Below are positions 1-12,481 of a stretch of DNA of 64,000 nt, one piece after another. How positions within the stretch are numbered: the first letter of the stretch is position 1; the number at the start of each line of letters is the position of its first letter. The DNA lies in NCBI RefSeq assembly GCF_027579695.1, contig NC_083587.1:39261732-39325731 (forward strand), written 5' to 3'. The notes beneath the pieces are model-generated. The model saw nothing but the letters and a program-made list of their open reading frames with translations. It searched no databases and had not been told where the DNA came from. Position numbers and translations under genes: made by a program. This DNA comes from Neoarius graeffei. Taxonomy: Eukaryota > Chordata > Actinopteri > Siluriformes > Ariidae.

Positions 1-1340
1 ACTGGTCTCATCAGTCCGAGGGATATTGTTCTAGAACTTTTGCACTTTGTTAAGATGCAATTTGTGCTGCCATATTATTTTTGGAAAGAAAGGGCTTTTT
101 CCTCACCACCCTTCCATGAATGCCATACTTGTGATGTCATGAATATAAACATTTAATGTGCTTACAAAGGCCTGTATGTCACATGATGTACAGTGGTGCT
201 TGAAAGTTTGTGAACCCTTTAGAATGTTCTATATTTCTGCATAAATATGACCTAAAACATCATCAGATTTTCACAAAAGTCCTAAAAGTATATAAAGAGA
301 ACCCAGTTAAACAAACGAGACAAAAATATTATACTTGGTCACTTATTTATTGAGGAAAATGATCCAAAAGTATGTGAACCTCTAGGATTAGCAGTTAATT
401 TGAAGGTGAAATGAGAGTCAGGTGTTTTCAATCAATGGGATGACAATCAGGTGTGAGTGGGCACCCTGTTTTATTTAAAGAACAGGGATCTATCAAAGTC
501 TGATCTTCACAACATATGTTTGTGGAAGCGTATCATGGCAAGAAAAAAGGAGCTTTCTGAGGACCTCAGAAAAAGCGCTGTTGATGCTCATCCGGCTGAA
601 AAAGGTTACAAAACCATCTCTAAAGAGTTTGGACTCCACCAATCCACAGTCAGACAGATTGTGTACAAATGGAGGAAATTCAAGACCATTGCTACCCTCC
701 CCAGAAGTGGTTGACCAACAAAGATCACTCCAAGAGCATGGCGTGTAATAGTCGGTGAGGTCACAAAGGACCCCAGAGTAACTTCTAAGCAACTGAAGGC
801 CTCTCTCACATTGGCTAATGTTCATGAGTCCACCATCAGGATAACACTGAACAACAATGGTGTGCATGGCAGGGTTGCAAGGAGAAAGCCACTGCTCTCC
901 AAAAAGAACATTGCTGCTCGTCTGCAGTTTGCTCTAAAGATCATGTGGACAAGCCAGAAGGCTATTGGAAAAATGTTTTGTGGACTGATGAGACCAAAAT
1001 AGCACTTTTTGGTTTAAATGTAAAGTGTTATGTTTGGAGAAAGGAAAACACTGCATTCCAGCATAAGAACCTTATCCTGTCTGTGAAACATGGTGGTGGT
1101 AGTATCATGGTTTGGGCCCGTTTTGCTGCATCTGGGCCAGGACAGCTTGCCATCATTGATGGAACAATGAATTCTGAATTATACCAGCGAATTCTAAAGG
1201 AAAATGTCAGGACATCTGTCCATGAACTGAATCTCAAGAGAAGGTGGGTCATGCAGCAAGACAACAACCCGAAGCCAGATACTGAAAGCAAAGGTTCACA
1301 TACTTTTGCCACTCACAGATATGTAATATTGGATCATTTT

Positions 1341-4031
1341 CACTTTTGCATTGCACACCAGTTTGAGGTCACGTTGCATGACCAGGATGTAATCCACTTG
1401 ACTACAATTGCCCCCAGACTTGTACGTCACCAGATGATTATCTCTCGTCATGAAATGGGAGTTGGCTACAACTAGATTGTTGGCAACAGCAAACTCAAGT
1501 AACCTTTCACCCTCTGTGTTTCGAGTGCCATAACCCTTTCCTCCATGAACACCATCATATCCAGCAGCCATCATTCCAATGTGTCCACTGAAGTCACCAC
1601 ATTGGAAGAGGATCTCCAAAGCACCTATATTGGCTACAGTTGCTAGTAGATCTTGGTAGAAAGAGTCTTTCTCATCATCGCTGAGGCCAGCTTGTGGAGC
1701 ATAGGCTGATAGCACAGTCACAATACGTTTTCCAACAATGAGTTTGATGAGCATGATTTGACACGCTTCCCATCATAGACATTTTCCACCCACTTTTCAG
1801 CAAGCAAAATCCCAACACCTCCAATGCCCTTCTCATTACCAATCCAAAATAACTTATACCTTGAATCTTTCCCTGTGATCATTCTAATGGATGCTCCTCT
1901 CCACCAGACTTCCTAAATGCCGCAGATGTCAATGTTCCGCCGGGACAACACTTCCACTACTTCACCTGATCTCCCTCTCATTGTTCCGACATTCCATGTG
2001 CTAACTCTAAAATTCTGACGTGGTCGCTGACTATCGATCTGACTGGGCCCACATCTAACACCAGTCCTACCGGGAGTGACACCTTCAGCCATATGGTTTC
2101 CAGTACCTCTCTTATGAACTTTACTTATAACTGCCATAAGAGAAAAATTGAAGCAATATTTTATGATTGGATGCCCTTCCTACCACCAACCCCCAACCTG
2201 GAGGACCAGGAGATCCTACTTAGTCTGGCCTCTACCCTTTGACCTGTATGGCATGGGTGACCCTACCAGGAGTTTAATACTCCAGCCGATGTAGCTCTAG
2301 GGGTCACTGAAGCACACAACCTACCCCACCTGCAAAGCTGTCTCACTTCATACCCGTGGCCAACTATACAGTAGTTGTGTGCGTACCACCATGTTATATG
2401 GTTCTGAATGTTGGGTACTCCGAAGAGATGACCAAAAACGGCTTGAGCGTAATGAAAGAGCCATGCTTTTATGGATGTGCAATGTCAAAAGAGGAACACG
2501 AATTAGCACGTCTTCTCTTCTGCGGATGCTGAACCTCCGTCGCCTTGACACTGTCCTCAGATGCAATCGTCTACATTGGTTTGGACACGTCCAATGCAGC
2601 AATTCTTGGATCAAGAGACGTACTACCTTGGAAGTTGAAGGAGCGAACCACCGTGGCCGACCTCGAAAAAGCTGGAAAGAATCTGTCCGTGCTGACTTGG
2701 ACTAAGTTCAGACTGCACCCTGAAACGACCCATATCCGATTTTTTTGCCCATATGCGACCTGTATCCGATTTGTTATTGACAATCTGAACGACACAGATC
2801 CGATTTTTTCACATGCGACCCAGGCCGCTTGGATATGTGGTCCTAAATCCGATGCATATCCGATATTTTCACATGCGACTGCAGTCTGACCAGACAGGTC
2901 GCATTCATGTGACCTACACGTCATCAACAAGAGACAAACGTCACTATTCTGCGTTGGCTAATCCCACCTCTTTGGTGGAAAACAACAACATTTGTACAGG
3001 TTTCAGAATTTAAATAGACTTTTATAGAATTGATCAAGCTAATGGTGGATTTGGTAGGGACCTGGATGTTTATCTGTTAGCCTGATTAAATAAAACAGTT
3101 TCTATAACTGATTTATAACTTAAACCATCCTGTATTACAAGATTATAAGATTGTTCTGGAAATTTCCAGTAATTTGACACCTTCGGTCTCATTAGTCTGC
3201 TGCCCACATTAATCAGATTATTGTGTGAGTTCCGCCGCCGCCACAAAAACCACATCGCCAGGTCTCGCTTCATCTCCATAGCAAACTGCACTGGTGTTTA
3301 TGCACCTTGAGCCAGCGCTGAGAGAACTTGCAGAATTCAGCTGGCTATAAACAATCTAAATAAATATTTATAAAAATGTAGAAAAAGTTTATTAATATGA
3401 TGAAATAAATATGTGCAAATTATTAAGCCTGAATTAAGAGTTTGGTAATACAGCGGCCGTATCCCAAATGACTGCCTACTGAAGCTCGAGTGCACTATAT
3501 AGAGTTTAAAAATCCATTACTTCCTAGTAACATGTAGTGCACTTATATAGAAATTAGAGAGACATTAAGTCAACCCTCGTTACCAGGCTACACGTTTTCA
3601 TTTCAGTTCAGAAACAAAAACACACACGAGACCTCACACTTTAACACTAACCAGATAATTAAACAAATAAACAAAAAAAAGAAATCATTAAACATGAAGA
3701 GTGCGCTTTTTTTTGGTTTACGTATTACGTAGATGTGCTTATTACGTGTCAATTTGCGCATGCGGGACACTTTTGGGTCGTTTTCCGTTCATATTGGAGA
3801 TCGCATACAAGTCTCATATAATTGGTAATGTGAACGGCCTAACAAAAAAATCGGATTTCACAACAAATCAGATATGGGTCGTTTCAGGTTGCAGTCTGAA
3901 TGTAGTGTTGAAGTTATGGAATATCGCAGAGGAGGCAACTCAAGACTGTGCTGAATGGAGAGCTCTGCTGAAGACTGCTAGTCATACACACGTCTGACGT
4001 GTCAACTGACTCAAAACGGATAATGAGCGAG
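1341..4031. mobile_element. RTE-type LINE with inverted 5' part, inserted in T1
   Basis: Two parts of an RTE-like (craniofacial-development-protein-2-like) LINE lie in opposite orientation. From about 2140 down to 1345 the minus strand encodes an APE-type endonuclease (STWNVGTMRGRSGEVVEVLS near the start, then SAYAPQAG and QCGDFSGHIG). From about 2379 the plus strand encodes the end of the reverse transcriptase ORF (YGSECWVLRRDD, RLHWFGHVQ, GRPRKSWKESVRADLD) and resumes after a nested element as LKLWNIAEEATQDCAEWRAL, ending at 3997. Segment 2160-2340 looks like non-coding LINE sequence. The T1 sequence on both sides joins cleanly if this block is removed. An inverted upstream part next to a forward 3' part is the form left by twin priming. 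Confidence 0.75.
2707..3900. mobile_element. Non-autonomous terminal-inverted-repeat DNA transposon in the LINE
   Basis: The left end reads ttcagactgcaccctgaaac and the right end is the near-perfect complement; about 30 bases match, both containing a gacccatatc motif. Inside, subterminal atccgat motifs recur at each end and no protein of note is seen. The LINE reading frame runs up to the left end and continues just after the right end, so this is an insertion. The exact target duplication is not clear, so I do not assign a superfamily; hAT or a relative is possible. Confidence 0.65.
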
Positions 4032-4199
4032 TTTCCTCAATAAATAAATGACCAAGTATAATATTTTTGTCTCGTTTGTTTAACTGGGTTCTCTTTATCT
4101 ACTTTTAGGACTTGTGTGAAAATCCGATGATGTTTTAGGTCATATTTATGCAGAAATATAGAAAATTCTAAAGGGTTCACAAACTTTCAAGCACCACTG

Positions 4200-4847
4200 T
4201 TGAATTTTTCTTGATATCTCTGAGCTTTCAGGAGTCTGACCTGAGAATGTACTTGCTGGGATGCCTACACCTGAGATGATGGTAAACAATCCTTCTCACT
4301 GAAGAATGATGAATTTCAATTTGTTGTGAAGAAAGTAAGTAAATAAAGGTAAGAATATAATATAATGATGGTCAGTGTCCTTGTCCTACTGTTCAGGGAC
4401 AATCGGAAAATTAATCCCAGAGGGATCCGTTAGGAATAGATCTGATTGATCAAAATGTGTTTGTCAAAAAGGTAGGTTGTATCCTAGGCTCAGGCATTAT
4501 GTACTCCAAGCCGTCTTGTTTGTAACATGCAAAGCATTCAAGCTAATGTAAGGGCGTTCTCTTCAAAAGCACCTGCAACACAATCTCAAGCATGCCTCAT
4601 CCTATTGCTGCATTGTTTCGTTGTTGCCATTCTCCAACACAGCAATAAAAGTTGGTTTTATTTTTATGCTCCTATAAATCCTGGCCTTTGCTTTCTGTGC
4701 ATGTTTGTCCATCCCACAGCACCCAAATGCCTTATGTGTCATTTTCCTGTTTTTCACAGGCTTGTGGTTGTCTGGGTGTATTTTCTGCTGAAAAGGAAAT
4801 GGTGGTTTTAGCTGAGACAAGTCGAGATACATGTGCATGTATGTATG

Positions 4848-4881
<34 letters not shown>

Positions 4882-5297
4882 TACGCTTGTCTTAGTTAAA
4901 ACCACTGTATGAATGAAGTTTTTCAAGTGTGAACATATTCATGAATGAGTGAAACAAATGGGTGAAAATATTTTCAACACAAGAAGATGAACTTTATATC
5001 TTCATGCCACCATGTAATATTCTTTATATTACATGGACACATCTAAAAACAACAAACAAAAAAATGCAAGTCAATCAAAATAATTTTTATTTTGAAGCGG
5101 TTCGCCATTTTGACAACACGCGTCTAGTCAGCAAGAAAACACTGGGAGTGACATCATCAGAGTGAAATATCAAGAATTATTATCCATACAGGACACTTTT
5201 TTGATGGAATAAAAACGTGTTCTATTCCCTTCTAGCAGGTTTCATTCATTTGGTTGGATAGCATGCAATATCGTTATCATATCGCTTATCCTGCATG
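4200..5297. other. No gene; hairpin around an ATGT microsatellite and a repeat fragment
   Basis: At 4845-4881 there is an (ATGT)n microsatellite. It is flanked by inverted 20-mers at 4802-4821 and 4886-4905 that match at 18 of 20 positions. At 5010-5036 an 11-bp stem with a 5-base loop occurs. Positions 4975-5110 resemble 7695-7790, so both belong to one dispersed repeat family. No coding region is supported. Confidence 0.5.
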
Positions 5298-5305
5298 CAT
5301 TAAGT

Positions 5306-6820
5306 CAGTGGTTTTCAAAGTGGGGGCTGCAGTCCCCTGGGGGGCCGCCAGGGGGCGCTAGGGGGGCCTCAGAAAGTTGGAGGGACGATAACAAAAAAAT
5401 TGCGAAAAATATATATACTTTTTTAAAATAATTATTATTAAATATATTGTAATTAGTTTTTTAATCATTATTATAAAATATAATTATTAATAATAATACA
5501 TCATATCAAAACATTGTTTGCCATGCTCATCTCTCCGATTGCCTGTGACGTTGCAGTTTGCGCCATTTATCAAGCTGCTTTGCTCCTCAAGCTAGCGTAT
5601 TGCTAGCGCGAAATGGACAGGTTTTTGAAGAAGAGACCGAAGGAACAAACCAACAGCCCTGCTGTGGAGGACACTGCTGTGAAAAAAACTAAGAAGTCCT
5701 GGCCAACTAAAATCCGAAAATATGAGGCAGCATACATTGTATGGCTGTAAAGCCATACTTAGAAAAATGGCCATGATTGCCCGAAATGGGTCCTCTGTCT
5801 GGAGACCCTGTCAAATGAGTGCTTAAAACCTTTGAAACTTCAGCGTCACTTGGTACAAAAACATCCGACAGATGCCGAAAAAACAGTAGATTTCTTCAGA
5901 TGCAAAGAAGAGCATTTGGTCAGGCAATCTGCTGCATTCACCCAGCAAGCTACTGTCCCCGAGTGGGCCCTGAAGGCATCATTTTTAGCCTCGTACCACA
6001 TTGCTCGTGCTAAAAAACCTCACACAATTGGAGAAGATTTGATTTTACCAGCCACCAAAGACATTGTCCGAGAATTGCTTGGTGAGGATGCTGCCAAAAA
6101 AATCGATGCTGTCCCACTCTCTGATAACACCGTGAGCCGACGGATTGGTGACATGGCTCAAGACGTATCTGCTCAGCTGTTGGAGCAGGTGAGAGCCAGC
6201 GAATACATCGCACTTCAGCTGGATGAGAGCACAGATTTATCCAATGAGGCCCAACTGCTTGTGTACATCAGATTTATTTCACAGGAAAGATTTGTGGAGG
6301 AAATACTATTTTGTAAAGCACTTGAAAGAAGAACTATTGGGAAAGACATTTTTCAAGTTTTGGATGATTACATCAAGTCTAACGGATTGGACTGGACCCG
6401 TTGTGTGTGTGGGGGTGTTTGGACAGAGCCGCGGCAATGACCAGGAAGATCACTGGAGTGACCGCTCTCATTAAGCAGAAGGCCCCGCATGTAGTGGCCA
6501 CACACTGCATGCTCCATCGCAAGGCACTGGTCGCAAAAAGGATGGATAACGAGTTGAATCAGGTACTACAGGAGGTTATACAGTTTATTGTTCAGTGCGA
6601 AAATATTTGTGTTGAAAACATGTTAGTTAATAATATTCTTATGCTAAACAAATGTAACAATTATTGACTATTGAATAAAAGTAAGAGAAAACATTCTGAA
6701 AGTTGATGTTTCTTTACATATTTTGTAGCATTGTCTGTGGGTTTGCAAAGGGGGTCCCCGGCCAGAAGCTAATACTGTTTGGGGGGCCTTGGCATGGAAA
6801 AGTTTGTTTGGGAACCCCTG
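5306..6820 (+). mobile_element. hAT transposon with BED-finger transposase, decayed (ZBED5/SCAND3-like)
   Basis: The ends read cagtggttttcaaagt and the complement of caggggttcccaaac, flanked by 8-bp target copies cattaagt (5298-5305) and cattaggt (6821-6828), as for hAT. The protein begins at 5613 (MDRFLKKRPKEQTN). A BED-type zinc finger follows (CPKWVLCLETLSNE then LQRHLVQKHP) and then a transposase core containing IALQLDESTDLSNEAQL and later HVVATHCMLHRKAL. Two in-frame stops lie near 5745 and 5760, there is a one-base frame change near 6410, and the frame is lost after about 6570. The C-terminal dimerisation region is missing, so it cannot be autonomous. Confidence 0.88.
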
Positions 6821-6828
6821 CATTAGGT

Positions 6829-7164
6829 CACTCTACCCAATGGAGAATGAGCGTTGAATATGGTTTACGATATTGCTTGGTTGTCAAGACAACATGAAAT
6901 CACATGTCAGAGCTGATGCAAATATTCAGTGAGAAAGTTTTCTGGTGCACATGGGCTGAAGCATTTCTGTATTCACTGGCGGCGTCCGCAGTAAACTGTT
7001 GCAGTGAATTGAAAATTCCATAAGTATTACATGTAAAACTTCCGCGCTAGCGAGCGACTGTGACAATTTGTAAACAAACATGGTCGCCAGGTTTGCTTTG
7101 TTAAATATGGAAGATTTTGAGAGAATTTTGAAAGAGAAAGACGCGTTGAACACCCGAAAGGAAT
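6829..7164. other. No gene seen
   Basis: This stretch follows the hAT target copy. Nothing coding or structured was recognised on either strand. Confidence 0.4.
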
Positions 7165-7176
7165 GTGTATAATAAT

Positions 7177-7543
7177 CTCATCTCATTATCTCTAGCCGCT
7201 TTATCCTTCTACAGGGTCGCAGGCAAGCTGGAGCCTATCCCAGCTGACTACGGGCGAAAGGCGGGGTACACCCTGGACAAGTCGCCAGGTCATCACAGGG
7301 CTGACACATAGACACAGACAACCATTCACACTCACACCTACGGTCAATTTAGAGTCACCAGTTAACCTAACCTGCATGTCTTTGGACTGTGGGGGAAACC
7401 GGAGCACCCGGAGGAAACCCACGCGGACACGGGGAGAACATGCAAACTCCGCACAGAAAGGCCCTCGCCGGCCCCGGGGCTTGAACCCAGGACCTTCTTG
7501 CTGTGAGGCGACAGCGCCAACCACTACACCACCGCGCCGCCCC
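7177..7543 (-). mobile_element. tRNA-headed SINE, subfamily A, minus strand
   Basis: Full length, about 367 bases. The tRNA-like head with A and B boxes is at the right end, and the tail (ATGAG-rich in sense orientation) is at the left. Target copies gtgtataataat lie at 7165-7176 and 7544-7555. A (TAA)n run follows. Confidence 0.9.
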
Positions 7544-7576
7544 GTGTATAATAATAATAATAATAATAATAGCTGG

Positions 7577-8275
7577 CTTTTCTTTGTGGTATATCAGATA
7601 TGGTATATATCTGATATACCACTCAAATACAGCCAATATTATTTAAATATGTCGCTCAGATCCACGATGTATTTTGTATTAAAAAACATGCGTGTTTTTC
7701 AACATGAGAAGATAAACTTCATATCTTCAAGCCAACATGTGATTTTCTTTTTATTATATAGATACATTCACAGGCGGCACGGTGGTGTAGTGGTTAGCGC
7801 TGTCGCCTCACAGCAAGAAGGTCCTGGGTTCGAGCCCCGGGGTCGGCGAGGGCCTTTCTGTGCGGAGTTTGCATGTTCTCCCCGTGTCCGCGTGGGTTTC
7901 CTCCGGGTGCTCCGGTTTCCCCCACAGTCCAAAGACATGCAGGTTAGGTTAACTGGTGACTCTAAATTGACTGTAGGTGTGAGTGTGAATGGTTGTCTGT
8001 GTCTATGTGTCAGCCCTGTGATGACCTGGCGACTTGTCCAGGGTGTACCCCGCCTTTCGCCCGTAGTCAGCTGGGATAGGCTCCAGCTTGCCTGCGACCC
8101 TGTAGAAGGATAAAGCGGCTAGAGATAATGAGAGATGAGAGAGATACATTCACAAACAAAAAGGACCCAAATTTATCAAAACAATTCATCGACTTCCTCA
8201 CGAGTGACATATAGAGATTTAAGTCACAGTTTTGGTTCTCCATGTCTCAGATGTAGCTCGCATGAAAAATAGGAG
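7577..8275. repeat. Dispersed AT-rich repeat hosting a SINE
   Basis: A palindromic segment with tatcagatatgg and its near complement lies at 7590-7622. It is followed by sequence resembling 4975-5110. The repeat is interrupted by a SINE at 7773-8141. Confidence 0.45.
7773..8141 (+). mobile_element. tRNA-headed SINE, subfamily A, plus strand
   Basis: Full length, starting ggcggcacggtggtgtagtg and ending in the ATGAG-type tail. Perfect 13-bp target copies agatacattcaca lie at 7760-7772 and 8142-8154, so the whole unit moved as one element. Confidence 0.93.
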
Positions 8276-8290
8276 TGGTGTATTTCATAT

Positions 8291-11200
8291 TTTAACAACT
8301 TTATTTATGTCCGCAATTCATAATAATATTACATAAGGACATAAATATTGCAGATACAAATGCTCAGGCACAATCCAGACATGTGGGTCTGATAACACTA
8401 CAAACAGCTGGTTTAAGGATACACACAACACCTTCTCCTCCATATATGGCGACTTCCAATGATGCATGATATTGAACAGTATTTGGCTATTTGTTTTGCC
8501 CTAGCTTTGGTAAAGCCAACCATCATTAGACCCCTAATGGCAAGCCTATGAACATGGCCCAGGCTGCCAAAAATGAGCACCAGATATTGGCATTTATAGC
8601 CAAGGTCAGTTATCTGCTGGACCAGAGGGCGATATTTAACAAGCTTTGTTAAGAAAGCCTCCTCTAGAGTAGAATCAAAACAGCATCCTACTTCTATAAT
8701 ATGTACTTTCATGCTGCTCTCATCAATGATAACAATATCAGGCCTGTTGGCATTCAGGTCAGAAAACACAGACATTTCTTCAGGCCACCTAGAAAACATT
8801 TCCTGTCTAACAACACAGTTTATGTGAATGGACACATCTGGAGAAAATAATGAAGGTAAATTTTCTGATATAATGTCCACAACCCTATCATGCCTGGATA
8901 CATAAAGACCTTTGTAAAAGTGACAAACGTTCAGTATGTGCGACATGGATTCGATGACTTGCTGTTCTTCATGATGTATACATAAAGGTGAATGGGAACG
9001 GGGATACCAGATAGACAGATTTAATTTTGTTGGGTATACCTGAAGCCTCGCTTTGACTGTAAAAATGATTATATCTTCATCAATAGATGAATTATAAAAT
9101 ATTGTGTGTGAAATGGAGTGATCTGCAAAAAGGACACAAGCCAGTTTTCCTTGGAGTTTGAGTCCCCTCCAATGTCTCTGACGCTGCTGGTGTTTAACTG
9201 ACAGCAGAGACGCGCGGCTATTTTTAGATGGAAGTGAATAGCGCAATCTGTCTTGCAACACTGTTGCAGTCACGCTAATGTTTTTATCTTTAATTATTTC
9301 TTCAGTAGTTATATTTGCGATGTCGGCTCCAGACCACTGCAAGTCAACTCCAATCCAGTGACATAGATCATTGAGATCAGGCCAGTCCGATCTAACCCCG
9401 AAACCAGGAGCGTGAGTCTCAAGTCTTCCATTCGCTTTCTTGCGGAATCCTAGAAAGCTGGGCTCCGCTTCTTGGGCGAGGGGGACTTTGCGCTTCCCAA
9501 GGTCGAGAAAAAGAGAAGCACGGGCCATTTCTCTTACGGTGTCATCATCATTATTTAGCATGCAAAGTAAATGTGAAAGCCTAGTAGAGAAGTAAGTCCA
9601 CTCAAAGTCAGGAACACCTAGGCCCCCTTCATGTCTACTGTGATGGATAACATCGCGGGTCGTGTGACTGTTCATACCAAGCCATCCTCTGTCTTAACAG
9701 TTGTGTTGTTTAAGTCCTGCAAAACCTTTCTTGGAACATGAACATTGGCGAAGAAGTGTTGCACTTTAAATAGAGCTATCTGTCTGATAGCATCTATTTT
9801 CATAAGCAGGGGCAAGGGAGATGCGTCGATTTTTTGCAACCGTATGGTGTACTCCGTAATTATTTCTTGTATTTGTTGGTCCCAATCACCGGCAACGTTA
9901 ATTCTGTGTCCAAGATAAGTGTATGATTCATGTCAGGAATATACTCTTATTGTTTTTCGGATTTTGAACTGTGGATCATGGTCAGATTTTGACCGGTACC
10001 ACCTGTTTCCCCCACTTCTCCTCTCATACAGCACTGCGCATTTGGACTCCTTTACTTCGAGACCCGACCACTTGAGGAAAGCGTCCGTCTTATGGAGCAT
10101 ATTATGTATGATGATCTCCTGACGTGACGAAATTTGCACATCGTCAGCGAATGCTTGTACAGGGTTTGGAGAGATGGTTTCAAGTGGAGCGTACTGACAC
10201 ATCCACTCCAGCCACTGGTTAATGGCTAGAATGAAATTCACTGCGCTCCATGGACATCCAGTTTTAATGCCAAGGCACAAAGGTATTTGTTCTGTGAGTT
10301 GGACTCCGCAAATGACCTGGATGTAAGAGCTTTTGTACACGTCTTTAATTAGATCCGTGTACACTTGGGGCAGGTGTATTTCTTCCAAAGCTTTGATCAT
10401 AATGTTATGTGGGAGTGTCCCAAACGCGTCGCGGAAGTCCAAAAACACTGAATTTCGTACTCTCATGTTTGAAATCATCTATGGCCGTTTTTAAACAGAA
10501 CACATGTTCATTCATCCCTTGCCTCTCAGTATATGCCTTTTGCTTAATGGACAAGATGTTAGCATCCACCAGCCAGGGAAGGATGCGGCTTAGAACACAT
10601 TTCATGAACACTTTGTAAATTGTTGGCAGGAGAGAAATATCCCTCCAGTTGCTGGGGTCATTCGGCACATTATCTTTCTTCGGGATTCTATATATAAGTG
10701 CTCCTTTCCATGATTCAGGAACACGTCTATTAGCCAGACAAGTGTTAAAGATCGGCAAAAGTGTTTTTATCAACCCTGTGGATTTCAATGTCTCATACAC
10801 GACCCCATCACAACCACTGGACTTATTGTTAGGCAAACTGTCCAAGACGCTTCTCAGCTCGCTCTCTGTAAAAGGAGAGGACGTCGGTAGAAACTCCGGT
10901 TCGGGCAACTGTAACGAATCCCCCCATGGTGGAGGTAGGGGCACGTCATCAATTAAAGTGATGCCTTGGCATTTATCGAAGTAATATGACTGAACTTCAT
11001 TGATGTTGTTGGGACATGGAGGTGTTTCCAGGTACTCACTGTTATTCAGAATAATTTGTATGGCTCTCTTTCTACGATGTTGCCATAAATAGGCCAATTT
11101 ATCTCGCTGCACCTTTCTTGCACGGGAGACCTGCGGTCTTAGTTGCGGTTGAATTACATCTCTGACAAAGCGCAATTGCGCTTCAATCCATGCAATTAAG

Positions 11201-12405
11201 GCCGCAGCAGTGGCATCAGCTGGGTAGCGTCTAACCCGCGGGAGCTTTTTTAAGATTCTACCCGTATATTTTAAAAGTGGAAGTCCAACAGGCCTCTGAC
11301 CGTGTCTTTCGACAGAGAAACTCCCATTTTTGAAATATACACCATTTAAAAGTGAAATGAGTTTAAACCACTTAGCTGGGTCTGACGAACAGGTGTACTG
11401 TTTTTTCTCATGCAGTCTCTTATGGCCCTTTTCCACTACCCTTTTTCAGCTCGCTTCAGCTCACTTCAGCCCGACATGGCTCGCGTTTCGACTACCTTAG
11501 AGCAGCACGACTCAGCTCGCTTCAGCCCTGCTTAGCACCCAAAACTCGCACGGTTTTGGAGTGGGGCTGAAGCGAGCCAAACCGAGCCGAGTGGGGCTAG
11601 GGGCGTGAGGAGACACTCCCCTGTGCACTGATTGGTGAGGAGGAGTGTCCTCACGTGCCCACACACGCCCCGCGAGCGCGCTGGGATCTGTAAACACCGT
11701 AAACCTGGAAGAATAATAATTACGAATTACGAGAATTTCTGAAGCCTTATGCGCCTCTCCTCATCTATACGCTCTTGCCAGTATCTGTTGGCGTTGTCGG
11801 TGACAACAAGCCACAGCACCAAGACCAGCAACACTAACGACTCCATGTTTATTGTTTACTATCTGGGTCGTGAGACTACCGCTTAAAAGATCACTGATGT
11901 CACTGTTTGCGCCGCCTAACGACATCACGTGACGTCCACCCACTTTCGCTAACTCCACCCAATGTGTCCACCCACTTCCAGCCAGCACGGTTCAGCGCGG
12001 TTGTAGTCGAAATGCAACTCCAACAGCCCCGCTCAGCTCGACTCAGCCCAACTCAGCACGGCACGGCTCAGCCCAACTCAGCCGCGTTGGTAGTGGAAAA
12101 GCCACCTTAGTGTCCAATGTTGCCCTGAAAGCTCTTTCGGGAAAGTAGTCCACTGTTCTTCTGTAAGTTTAATGTTGTAGGAAGTAAAATCCACAAATCG
12201 GAGATCTTCCCCCGTCAGGTCTTGTACAGGTGTCGGGTCGTAGCCACGCCACTTTTGTTTGTAAATCCTACCGCTTGATAAGGCTTGTTTGTGCGCTGTT
12301 TTGATGGTCGTCAGCAAACACATAATCAGGAAAGCTTTCCAAAGCATTACGCATCTATTTGCTTTAATGCTGGCAATTACAACGGGTTTGCTTTAACGCT
12401 GGCAA
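8291..12405 (-). mobile_element. R2/Hero/NeSL-like LINE with restriction-like endonuclease, near complete but broken
   Basis: Minus-strand non-LTR retrotransposon. In coding order: an N-terminal part (12347-12110), the RT domain (11436-10405, then 10478-9933 in another frame) and the C-terminal part (9675-8413). RT motifs include SGCDGV, FLDFRDAF and FADDVQ with the Asp pair. The C-terminal part has a Cys/His knuckle (CIHHEEQ, then HILNVC) and a PD-(D/E)XK endonuclease signature (RPDIVII, IIEVGC, TKLVKYRP). Site-specific R2 relatives share this layout. Frame changes lie near 10440 and at 9930-9680, and a MITE interrupts it at 11423-12106. Target copies tggtgtatttcatat at 8276-8290 and 12406-12420 bound it. 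Without the MITE there is room for about 1080 codons, so only the extreme N-terminus may be missing. Confidence 0.88.
11423..12106. mobile_element. MITE of PIF/Harbinger type (TTA target), inserted in the R2-like LINE
   Basis: The ends carry cttttccactacc and its complement. TTA occurs on both sides (11420-11422 and 12107-12109) at equal distance from the matching part. Subterminal tandem motifs of the agctcgcttcagctc type fill both ends. No protein is encoded. The 684-base unit interrupts the LINE frame. Confidence 0.75.
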
Positions 12406-12410
12406 TGGTG

Positions 12411-12414
<4 letters not shown>

Positions 12415-12480
<66 letters not shown>
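12415..12480. repeat. AT/AC microsatellite
   Basis: An (AT)n run followed by (AC)n sits between the right target copy of the R2-like LINE and the left end of the fold-back Tc1. Confidence 0.9.

Positions 12481-12481
<1 letters not shown>

Larger units (their letters stand above)
191..4199 (+). mobile_element. Tc1-like transposon T1, internally deleted and split by a nested LINE
   Basis: Terminal inverted repeats start with cagtggtgcttgaaag at 191 and end with its complement at 4199; a TA precedes the left end, while the right flank is TT, so one target copy has changed. The transposase begins at 535 (MARKKELSED) with a helix-turn-helix region (STVRQIVYKWRKF). TGA replaces an Arg codon at 712, the middle is frameshifted, and WTDETK carries the first catalytic Asp. 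Just after the second Asp region (near 1275) the sequence jumps to the 3' non-coding part, so the catalytic Glu segment is deleted. The copy stops near 1341 and resumes near 4032 with the expected next bases; everything between is a later insertion. Confidence 0.9.

Noticed and set aside
7773-7850. Canonical tRNA genes at the SINE heads
   Set aside because: A and B boxes are present, but the rest does not fold as a cloverleaf by eye and each is continuous with a SINE body and target copies.
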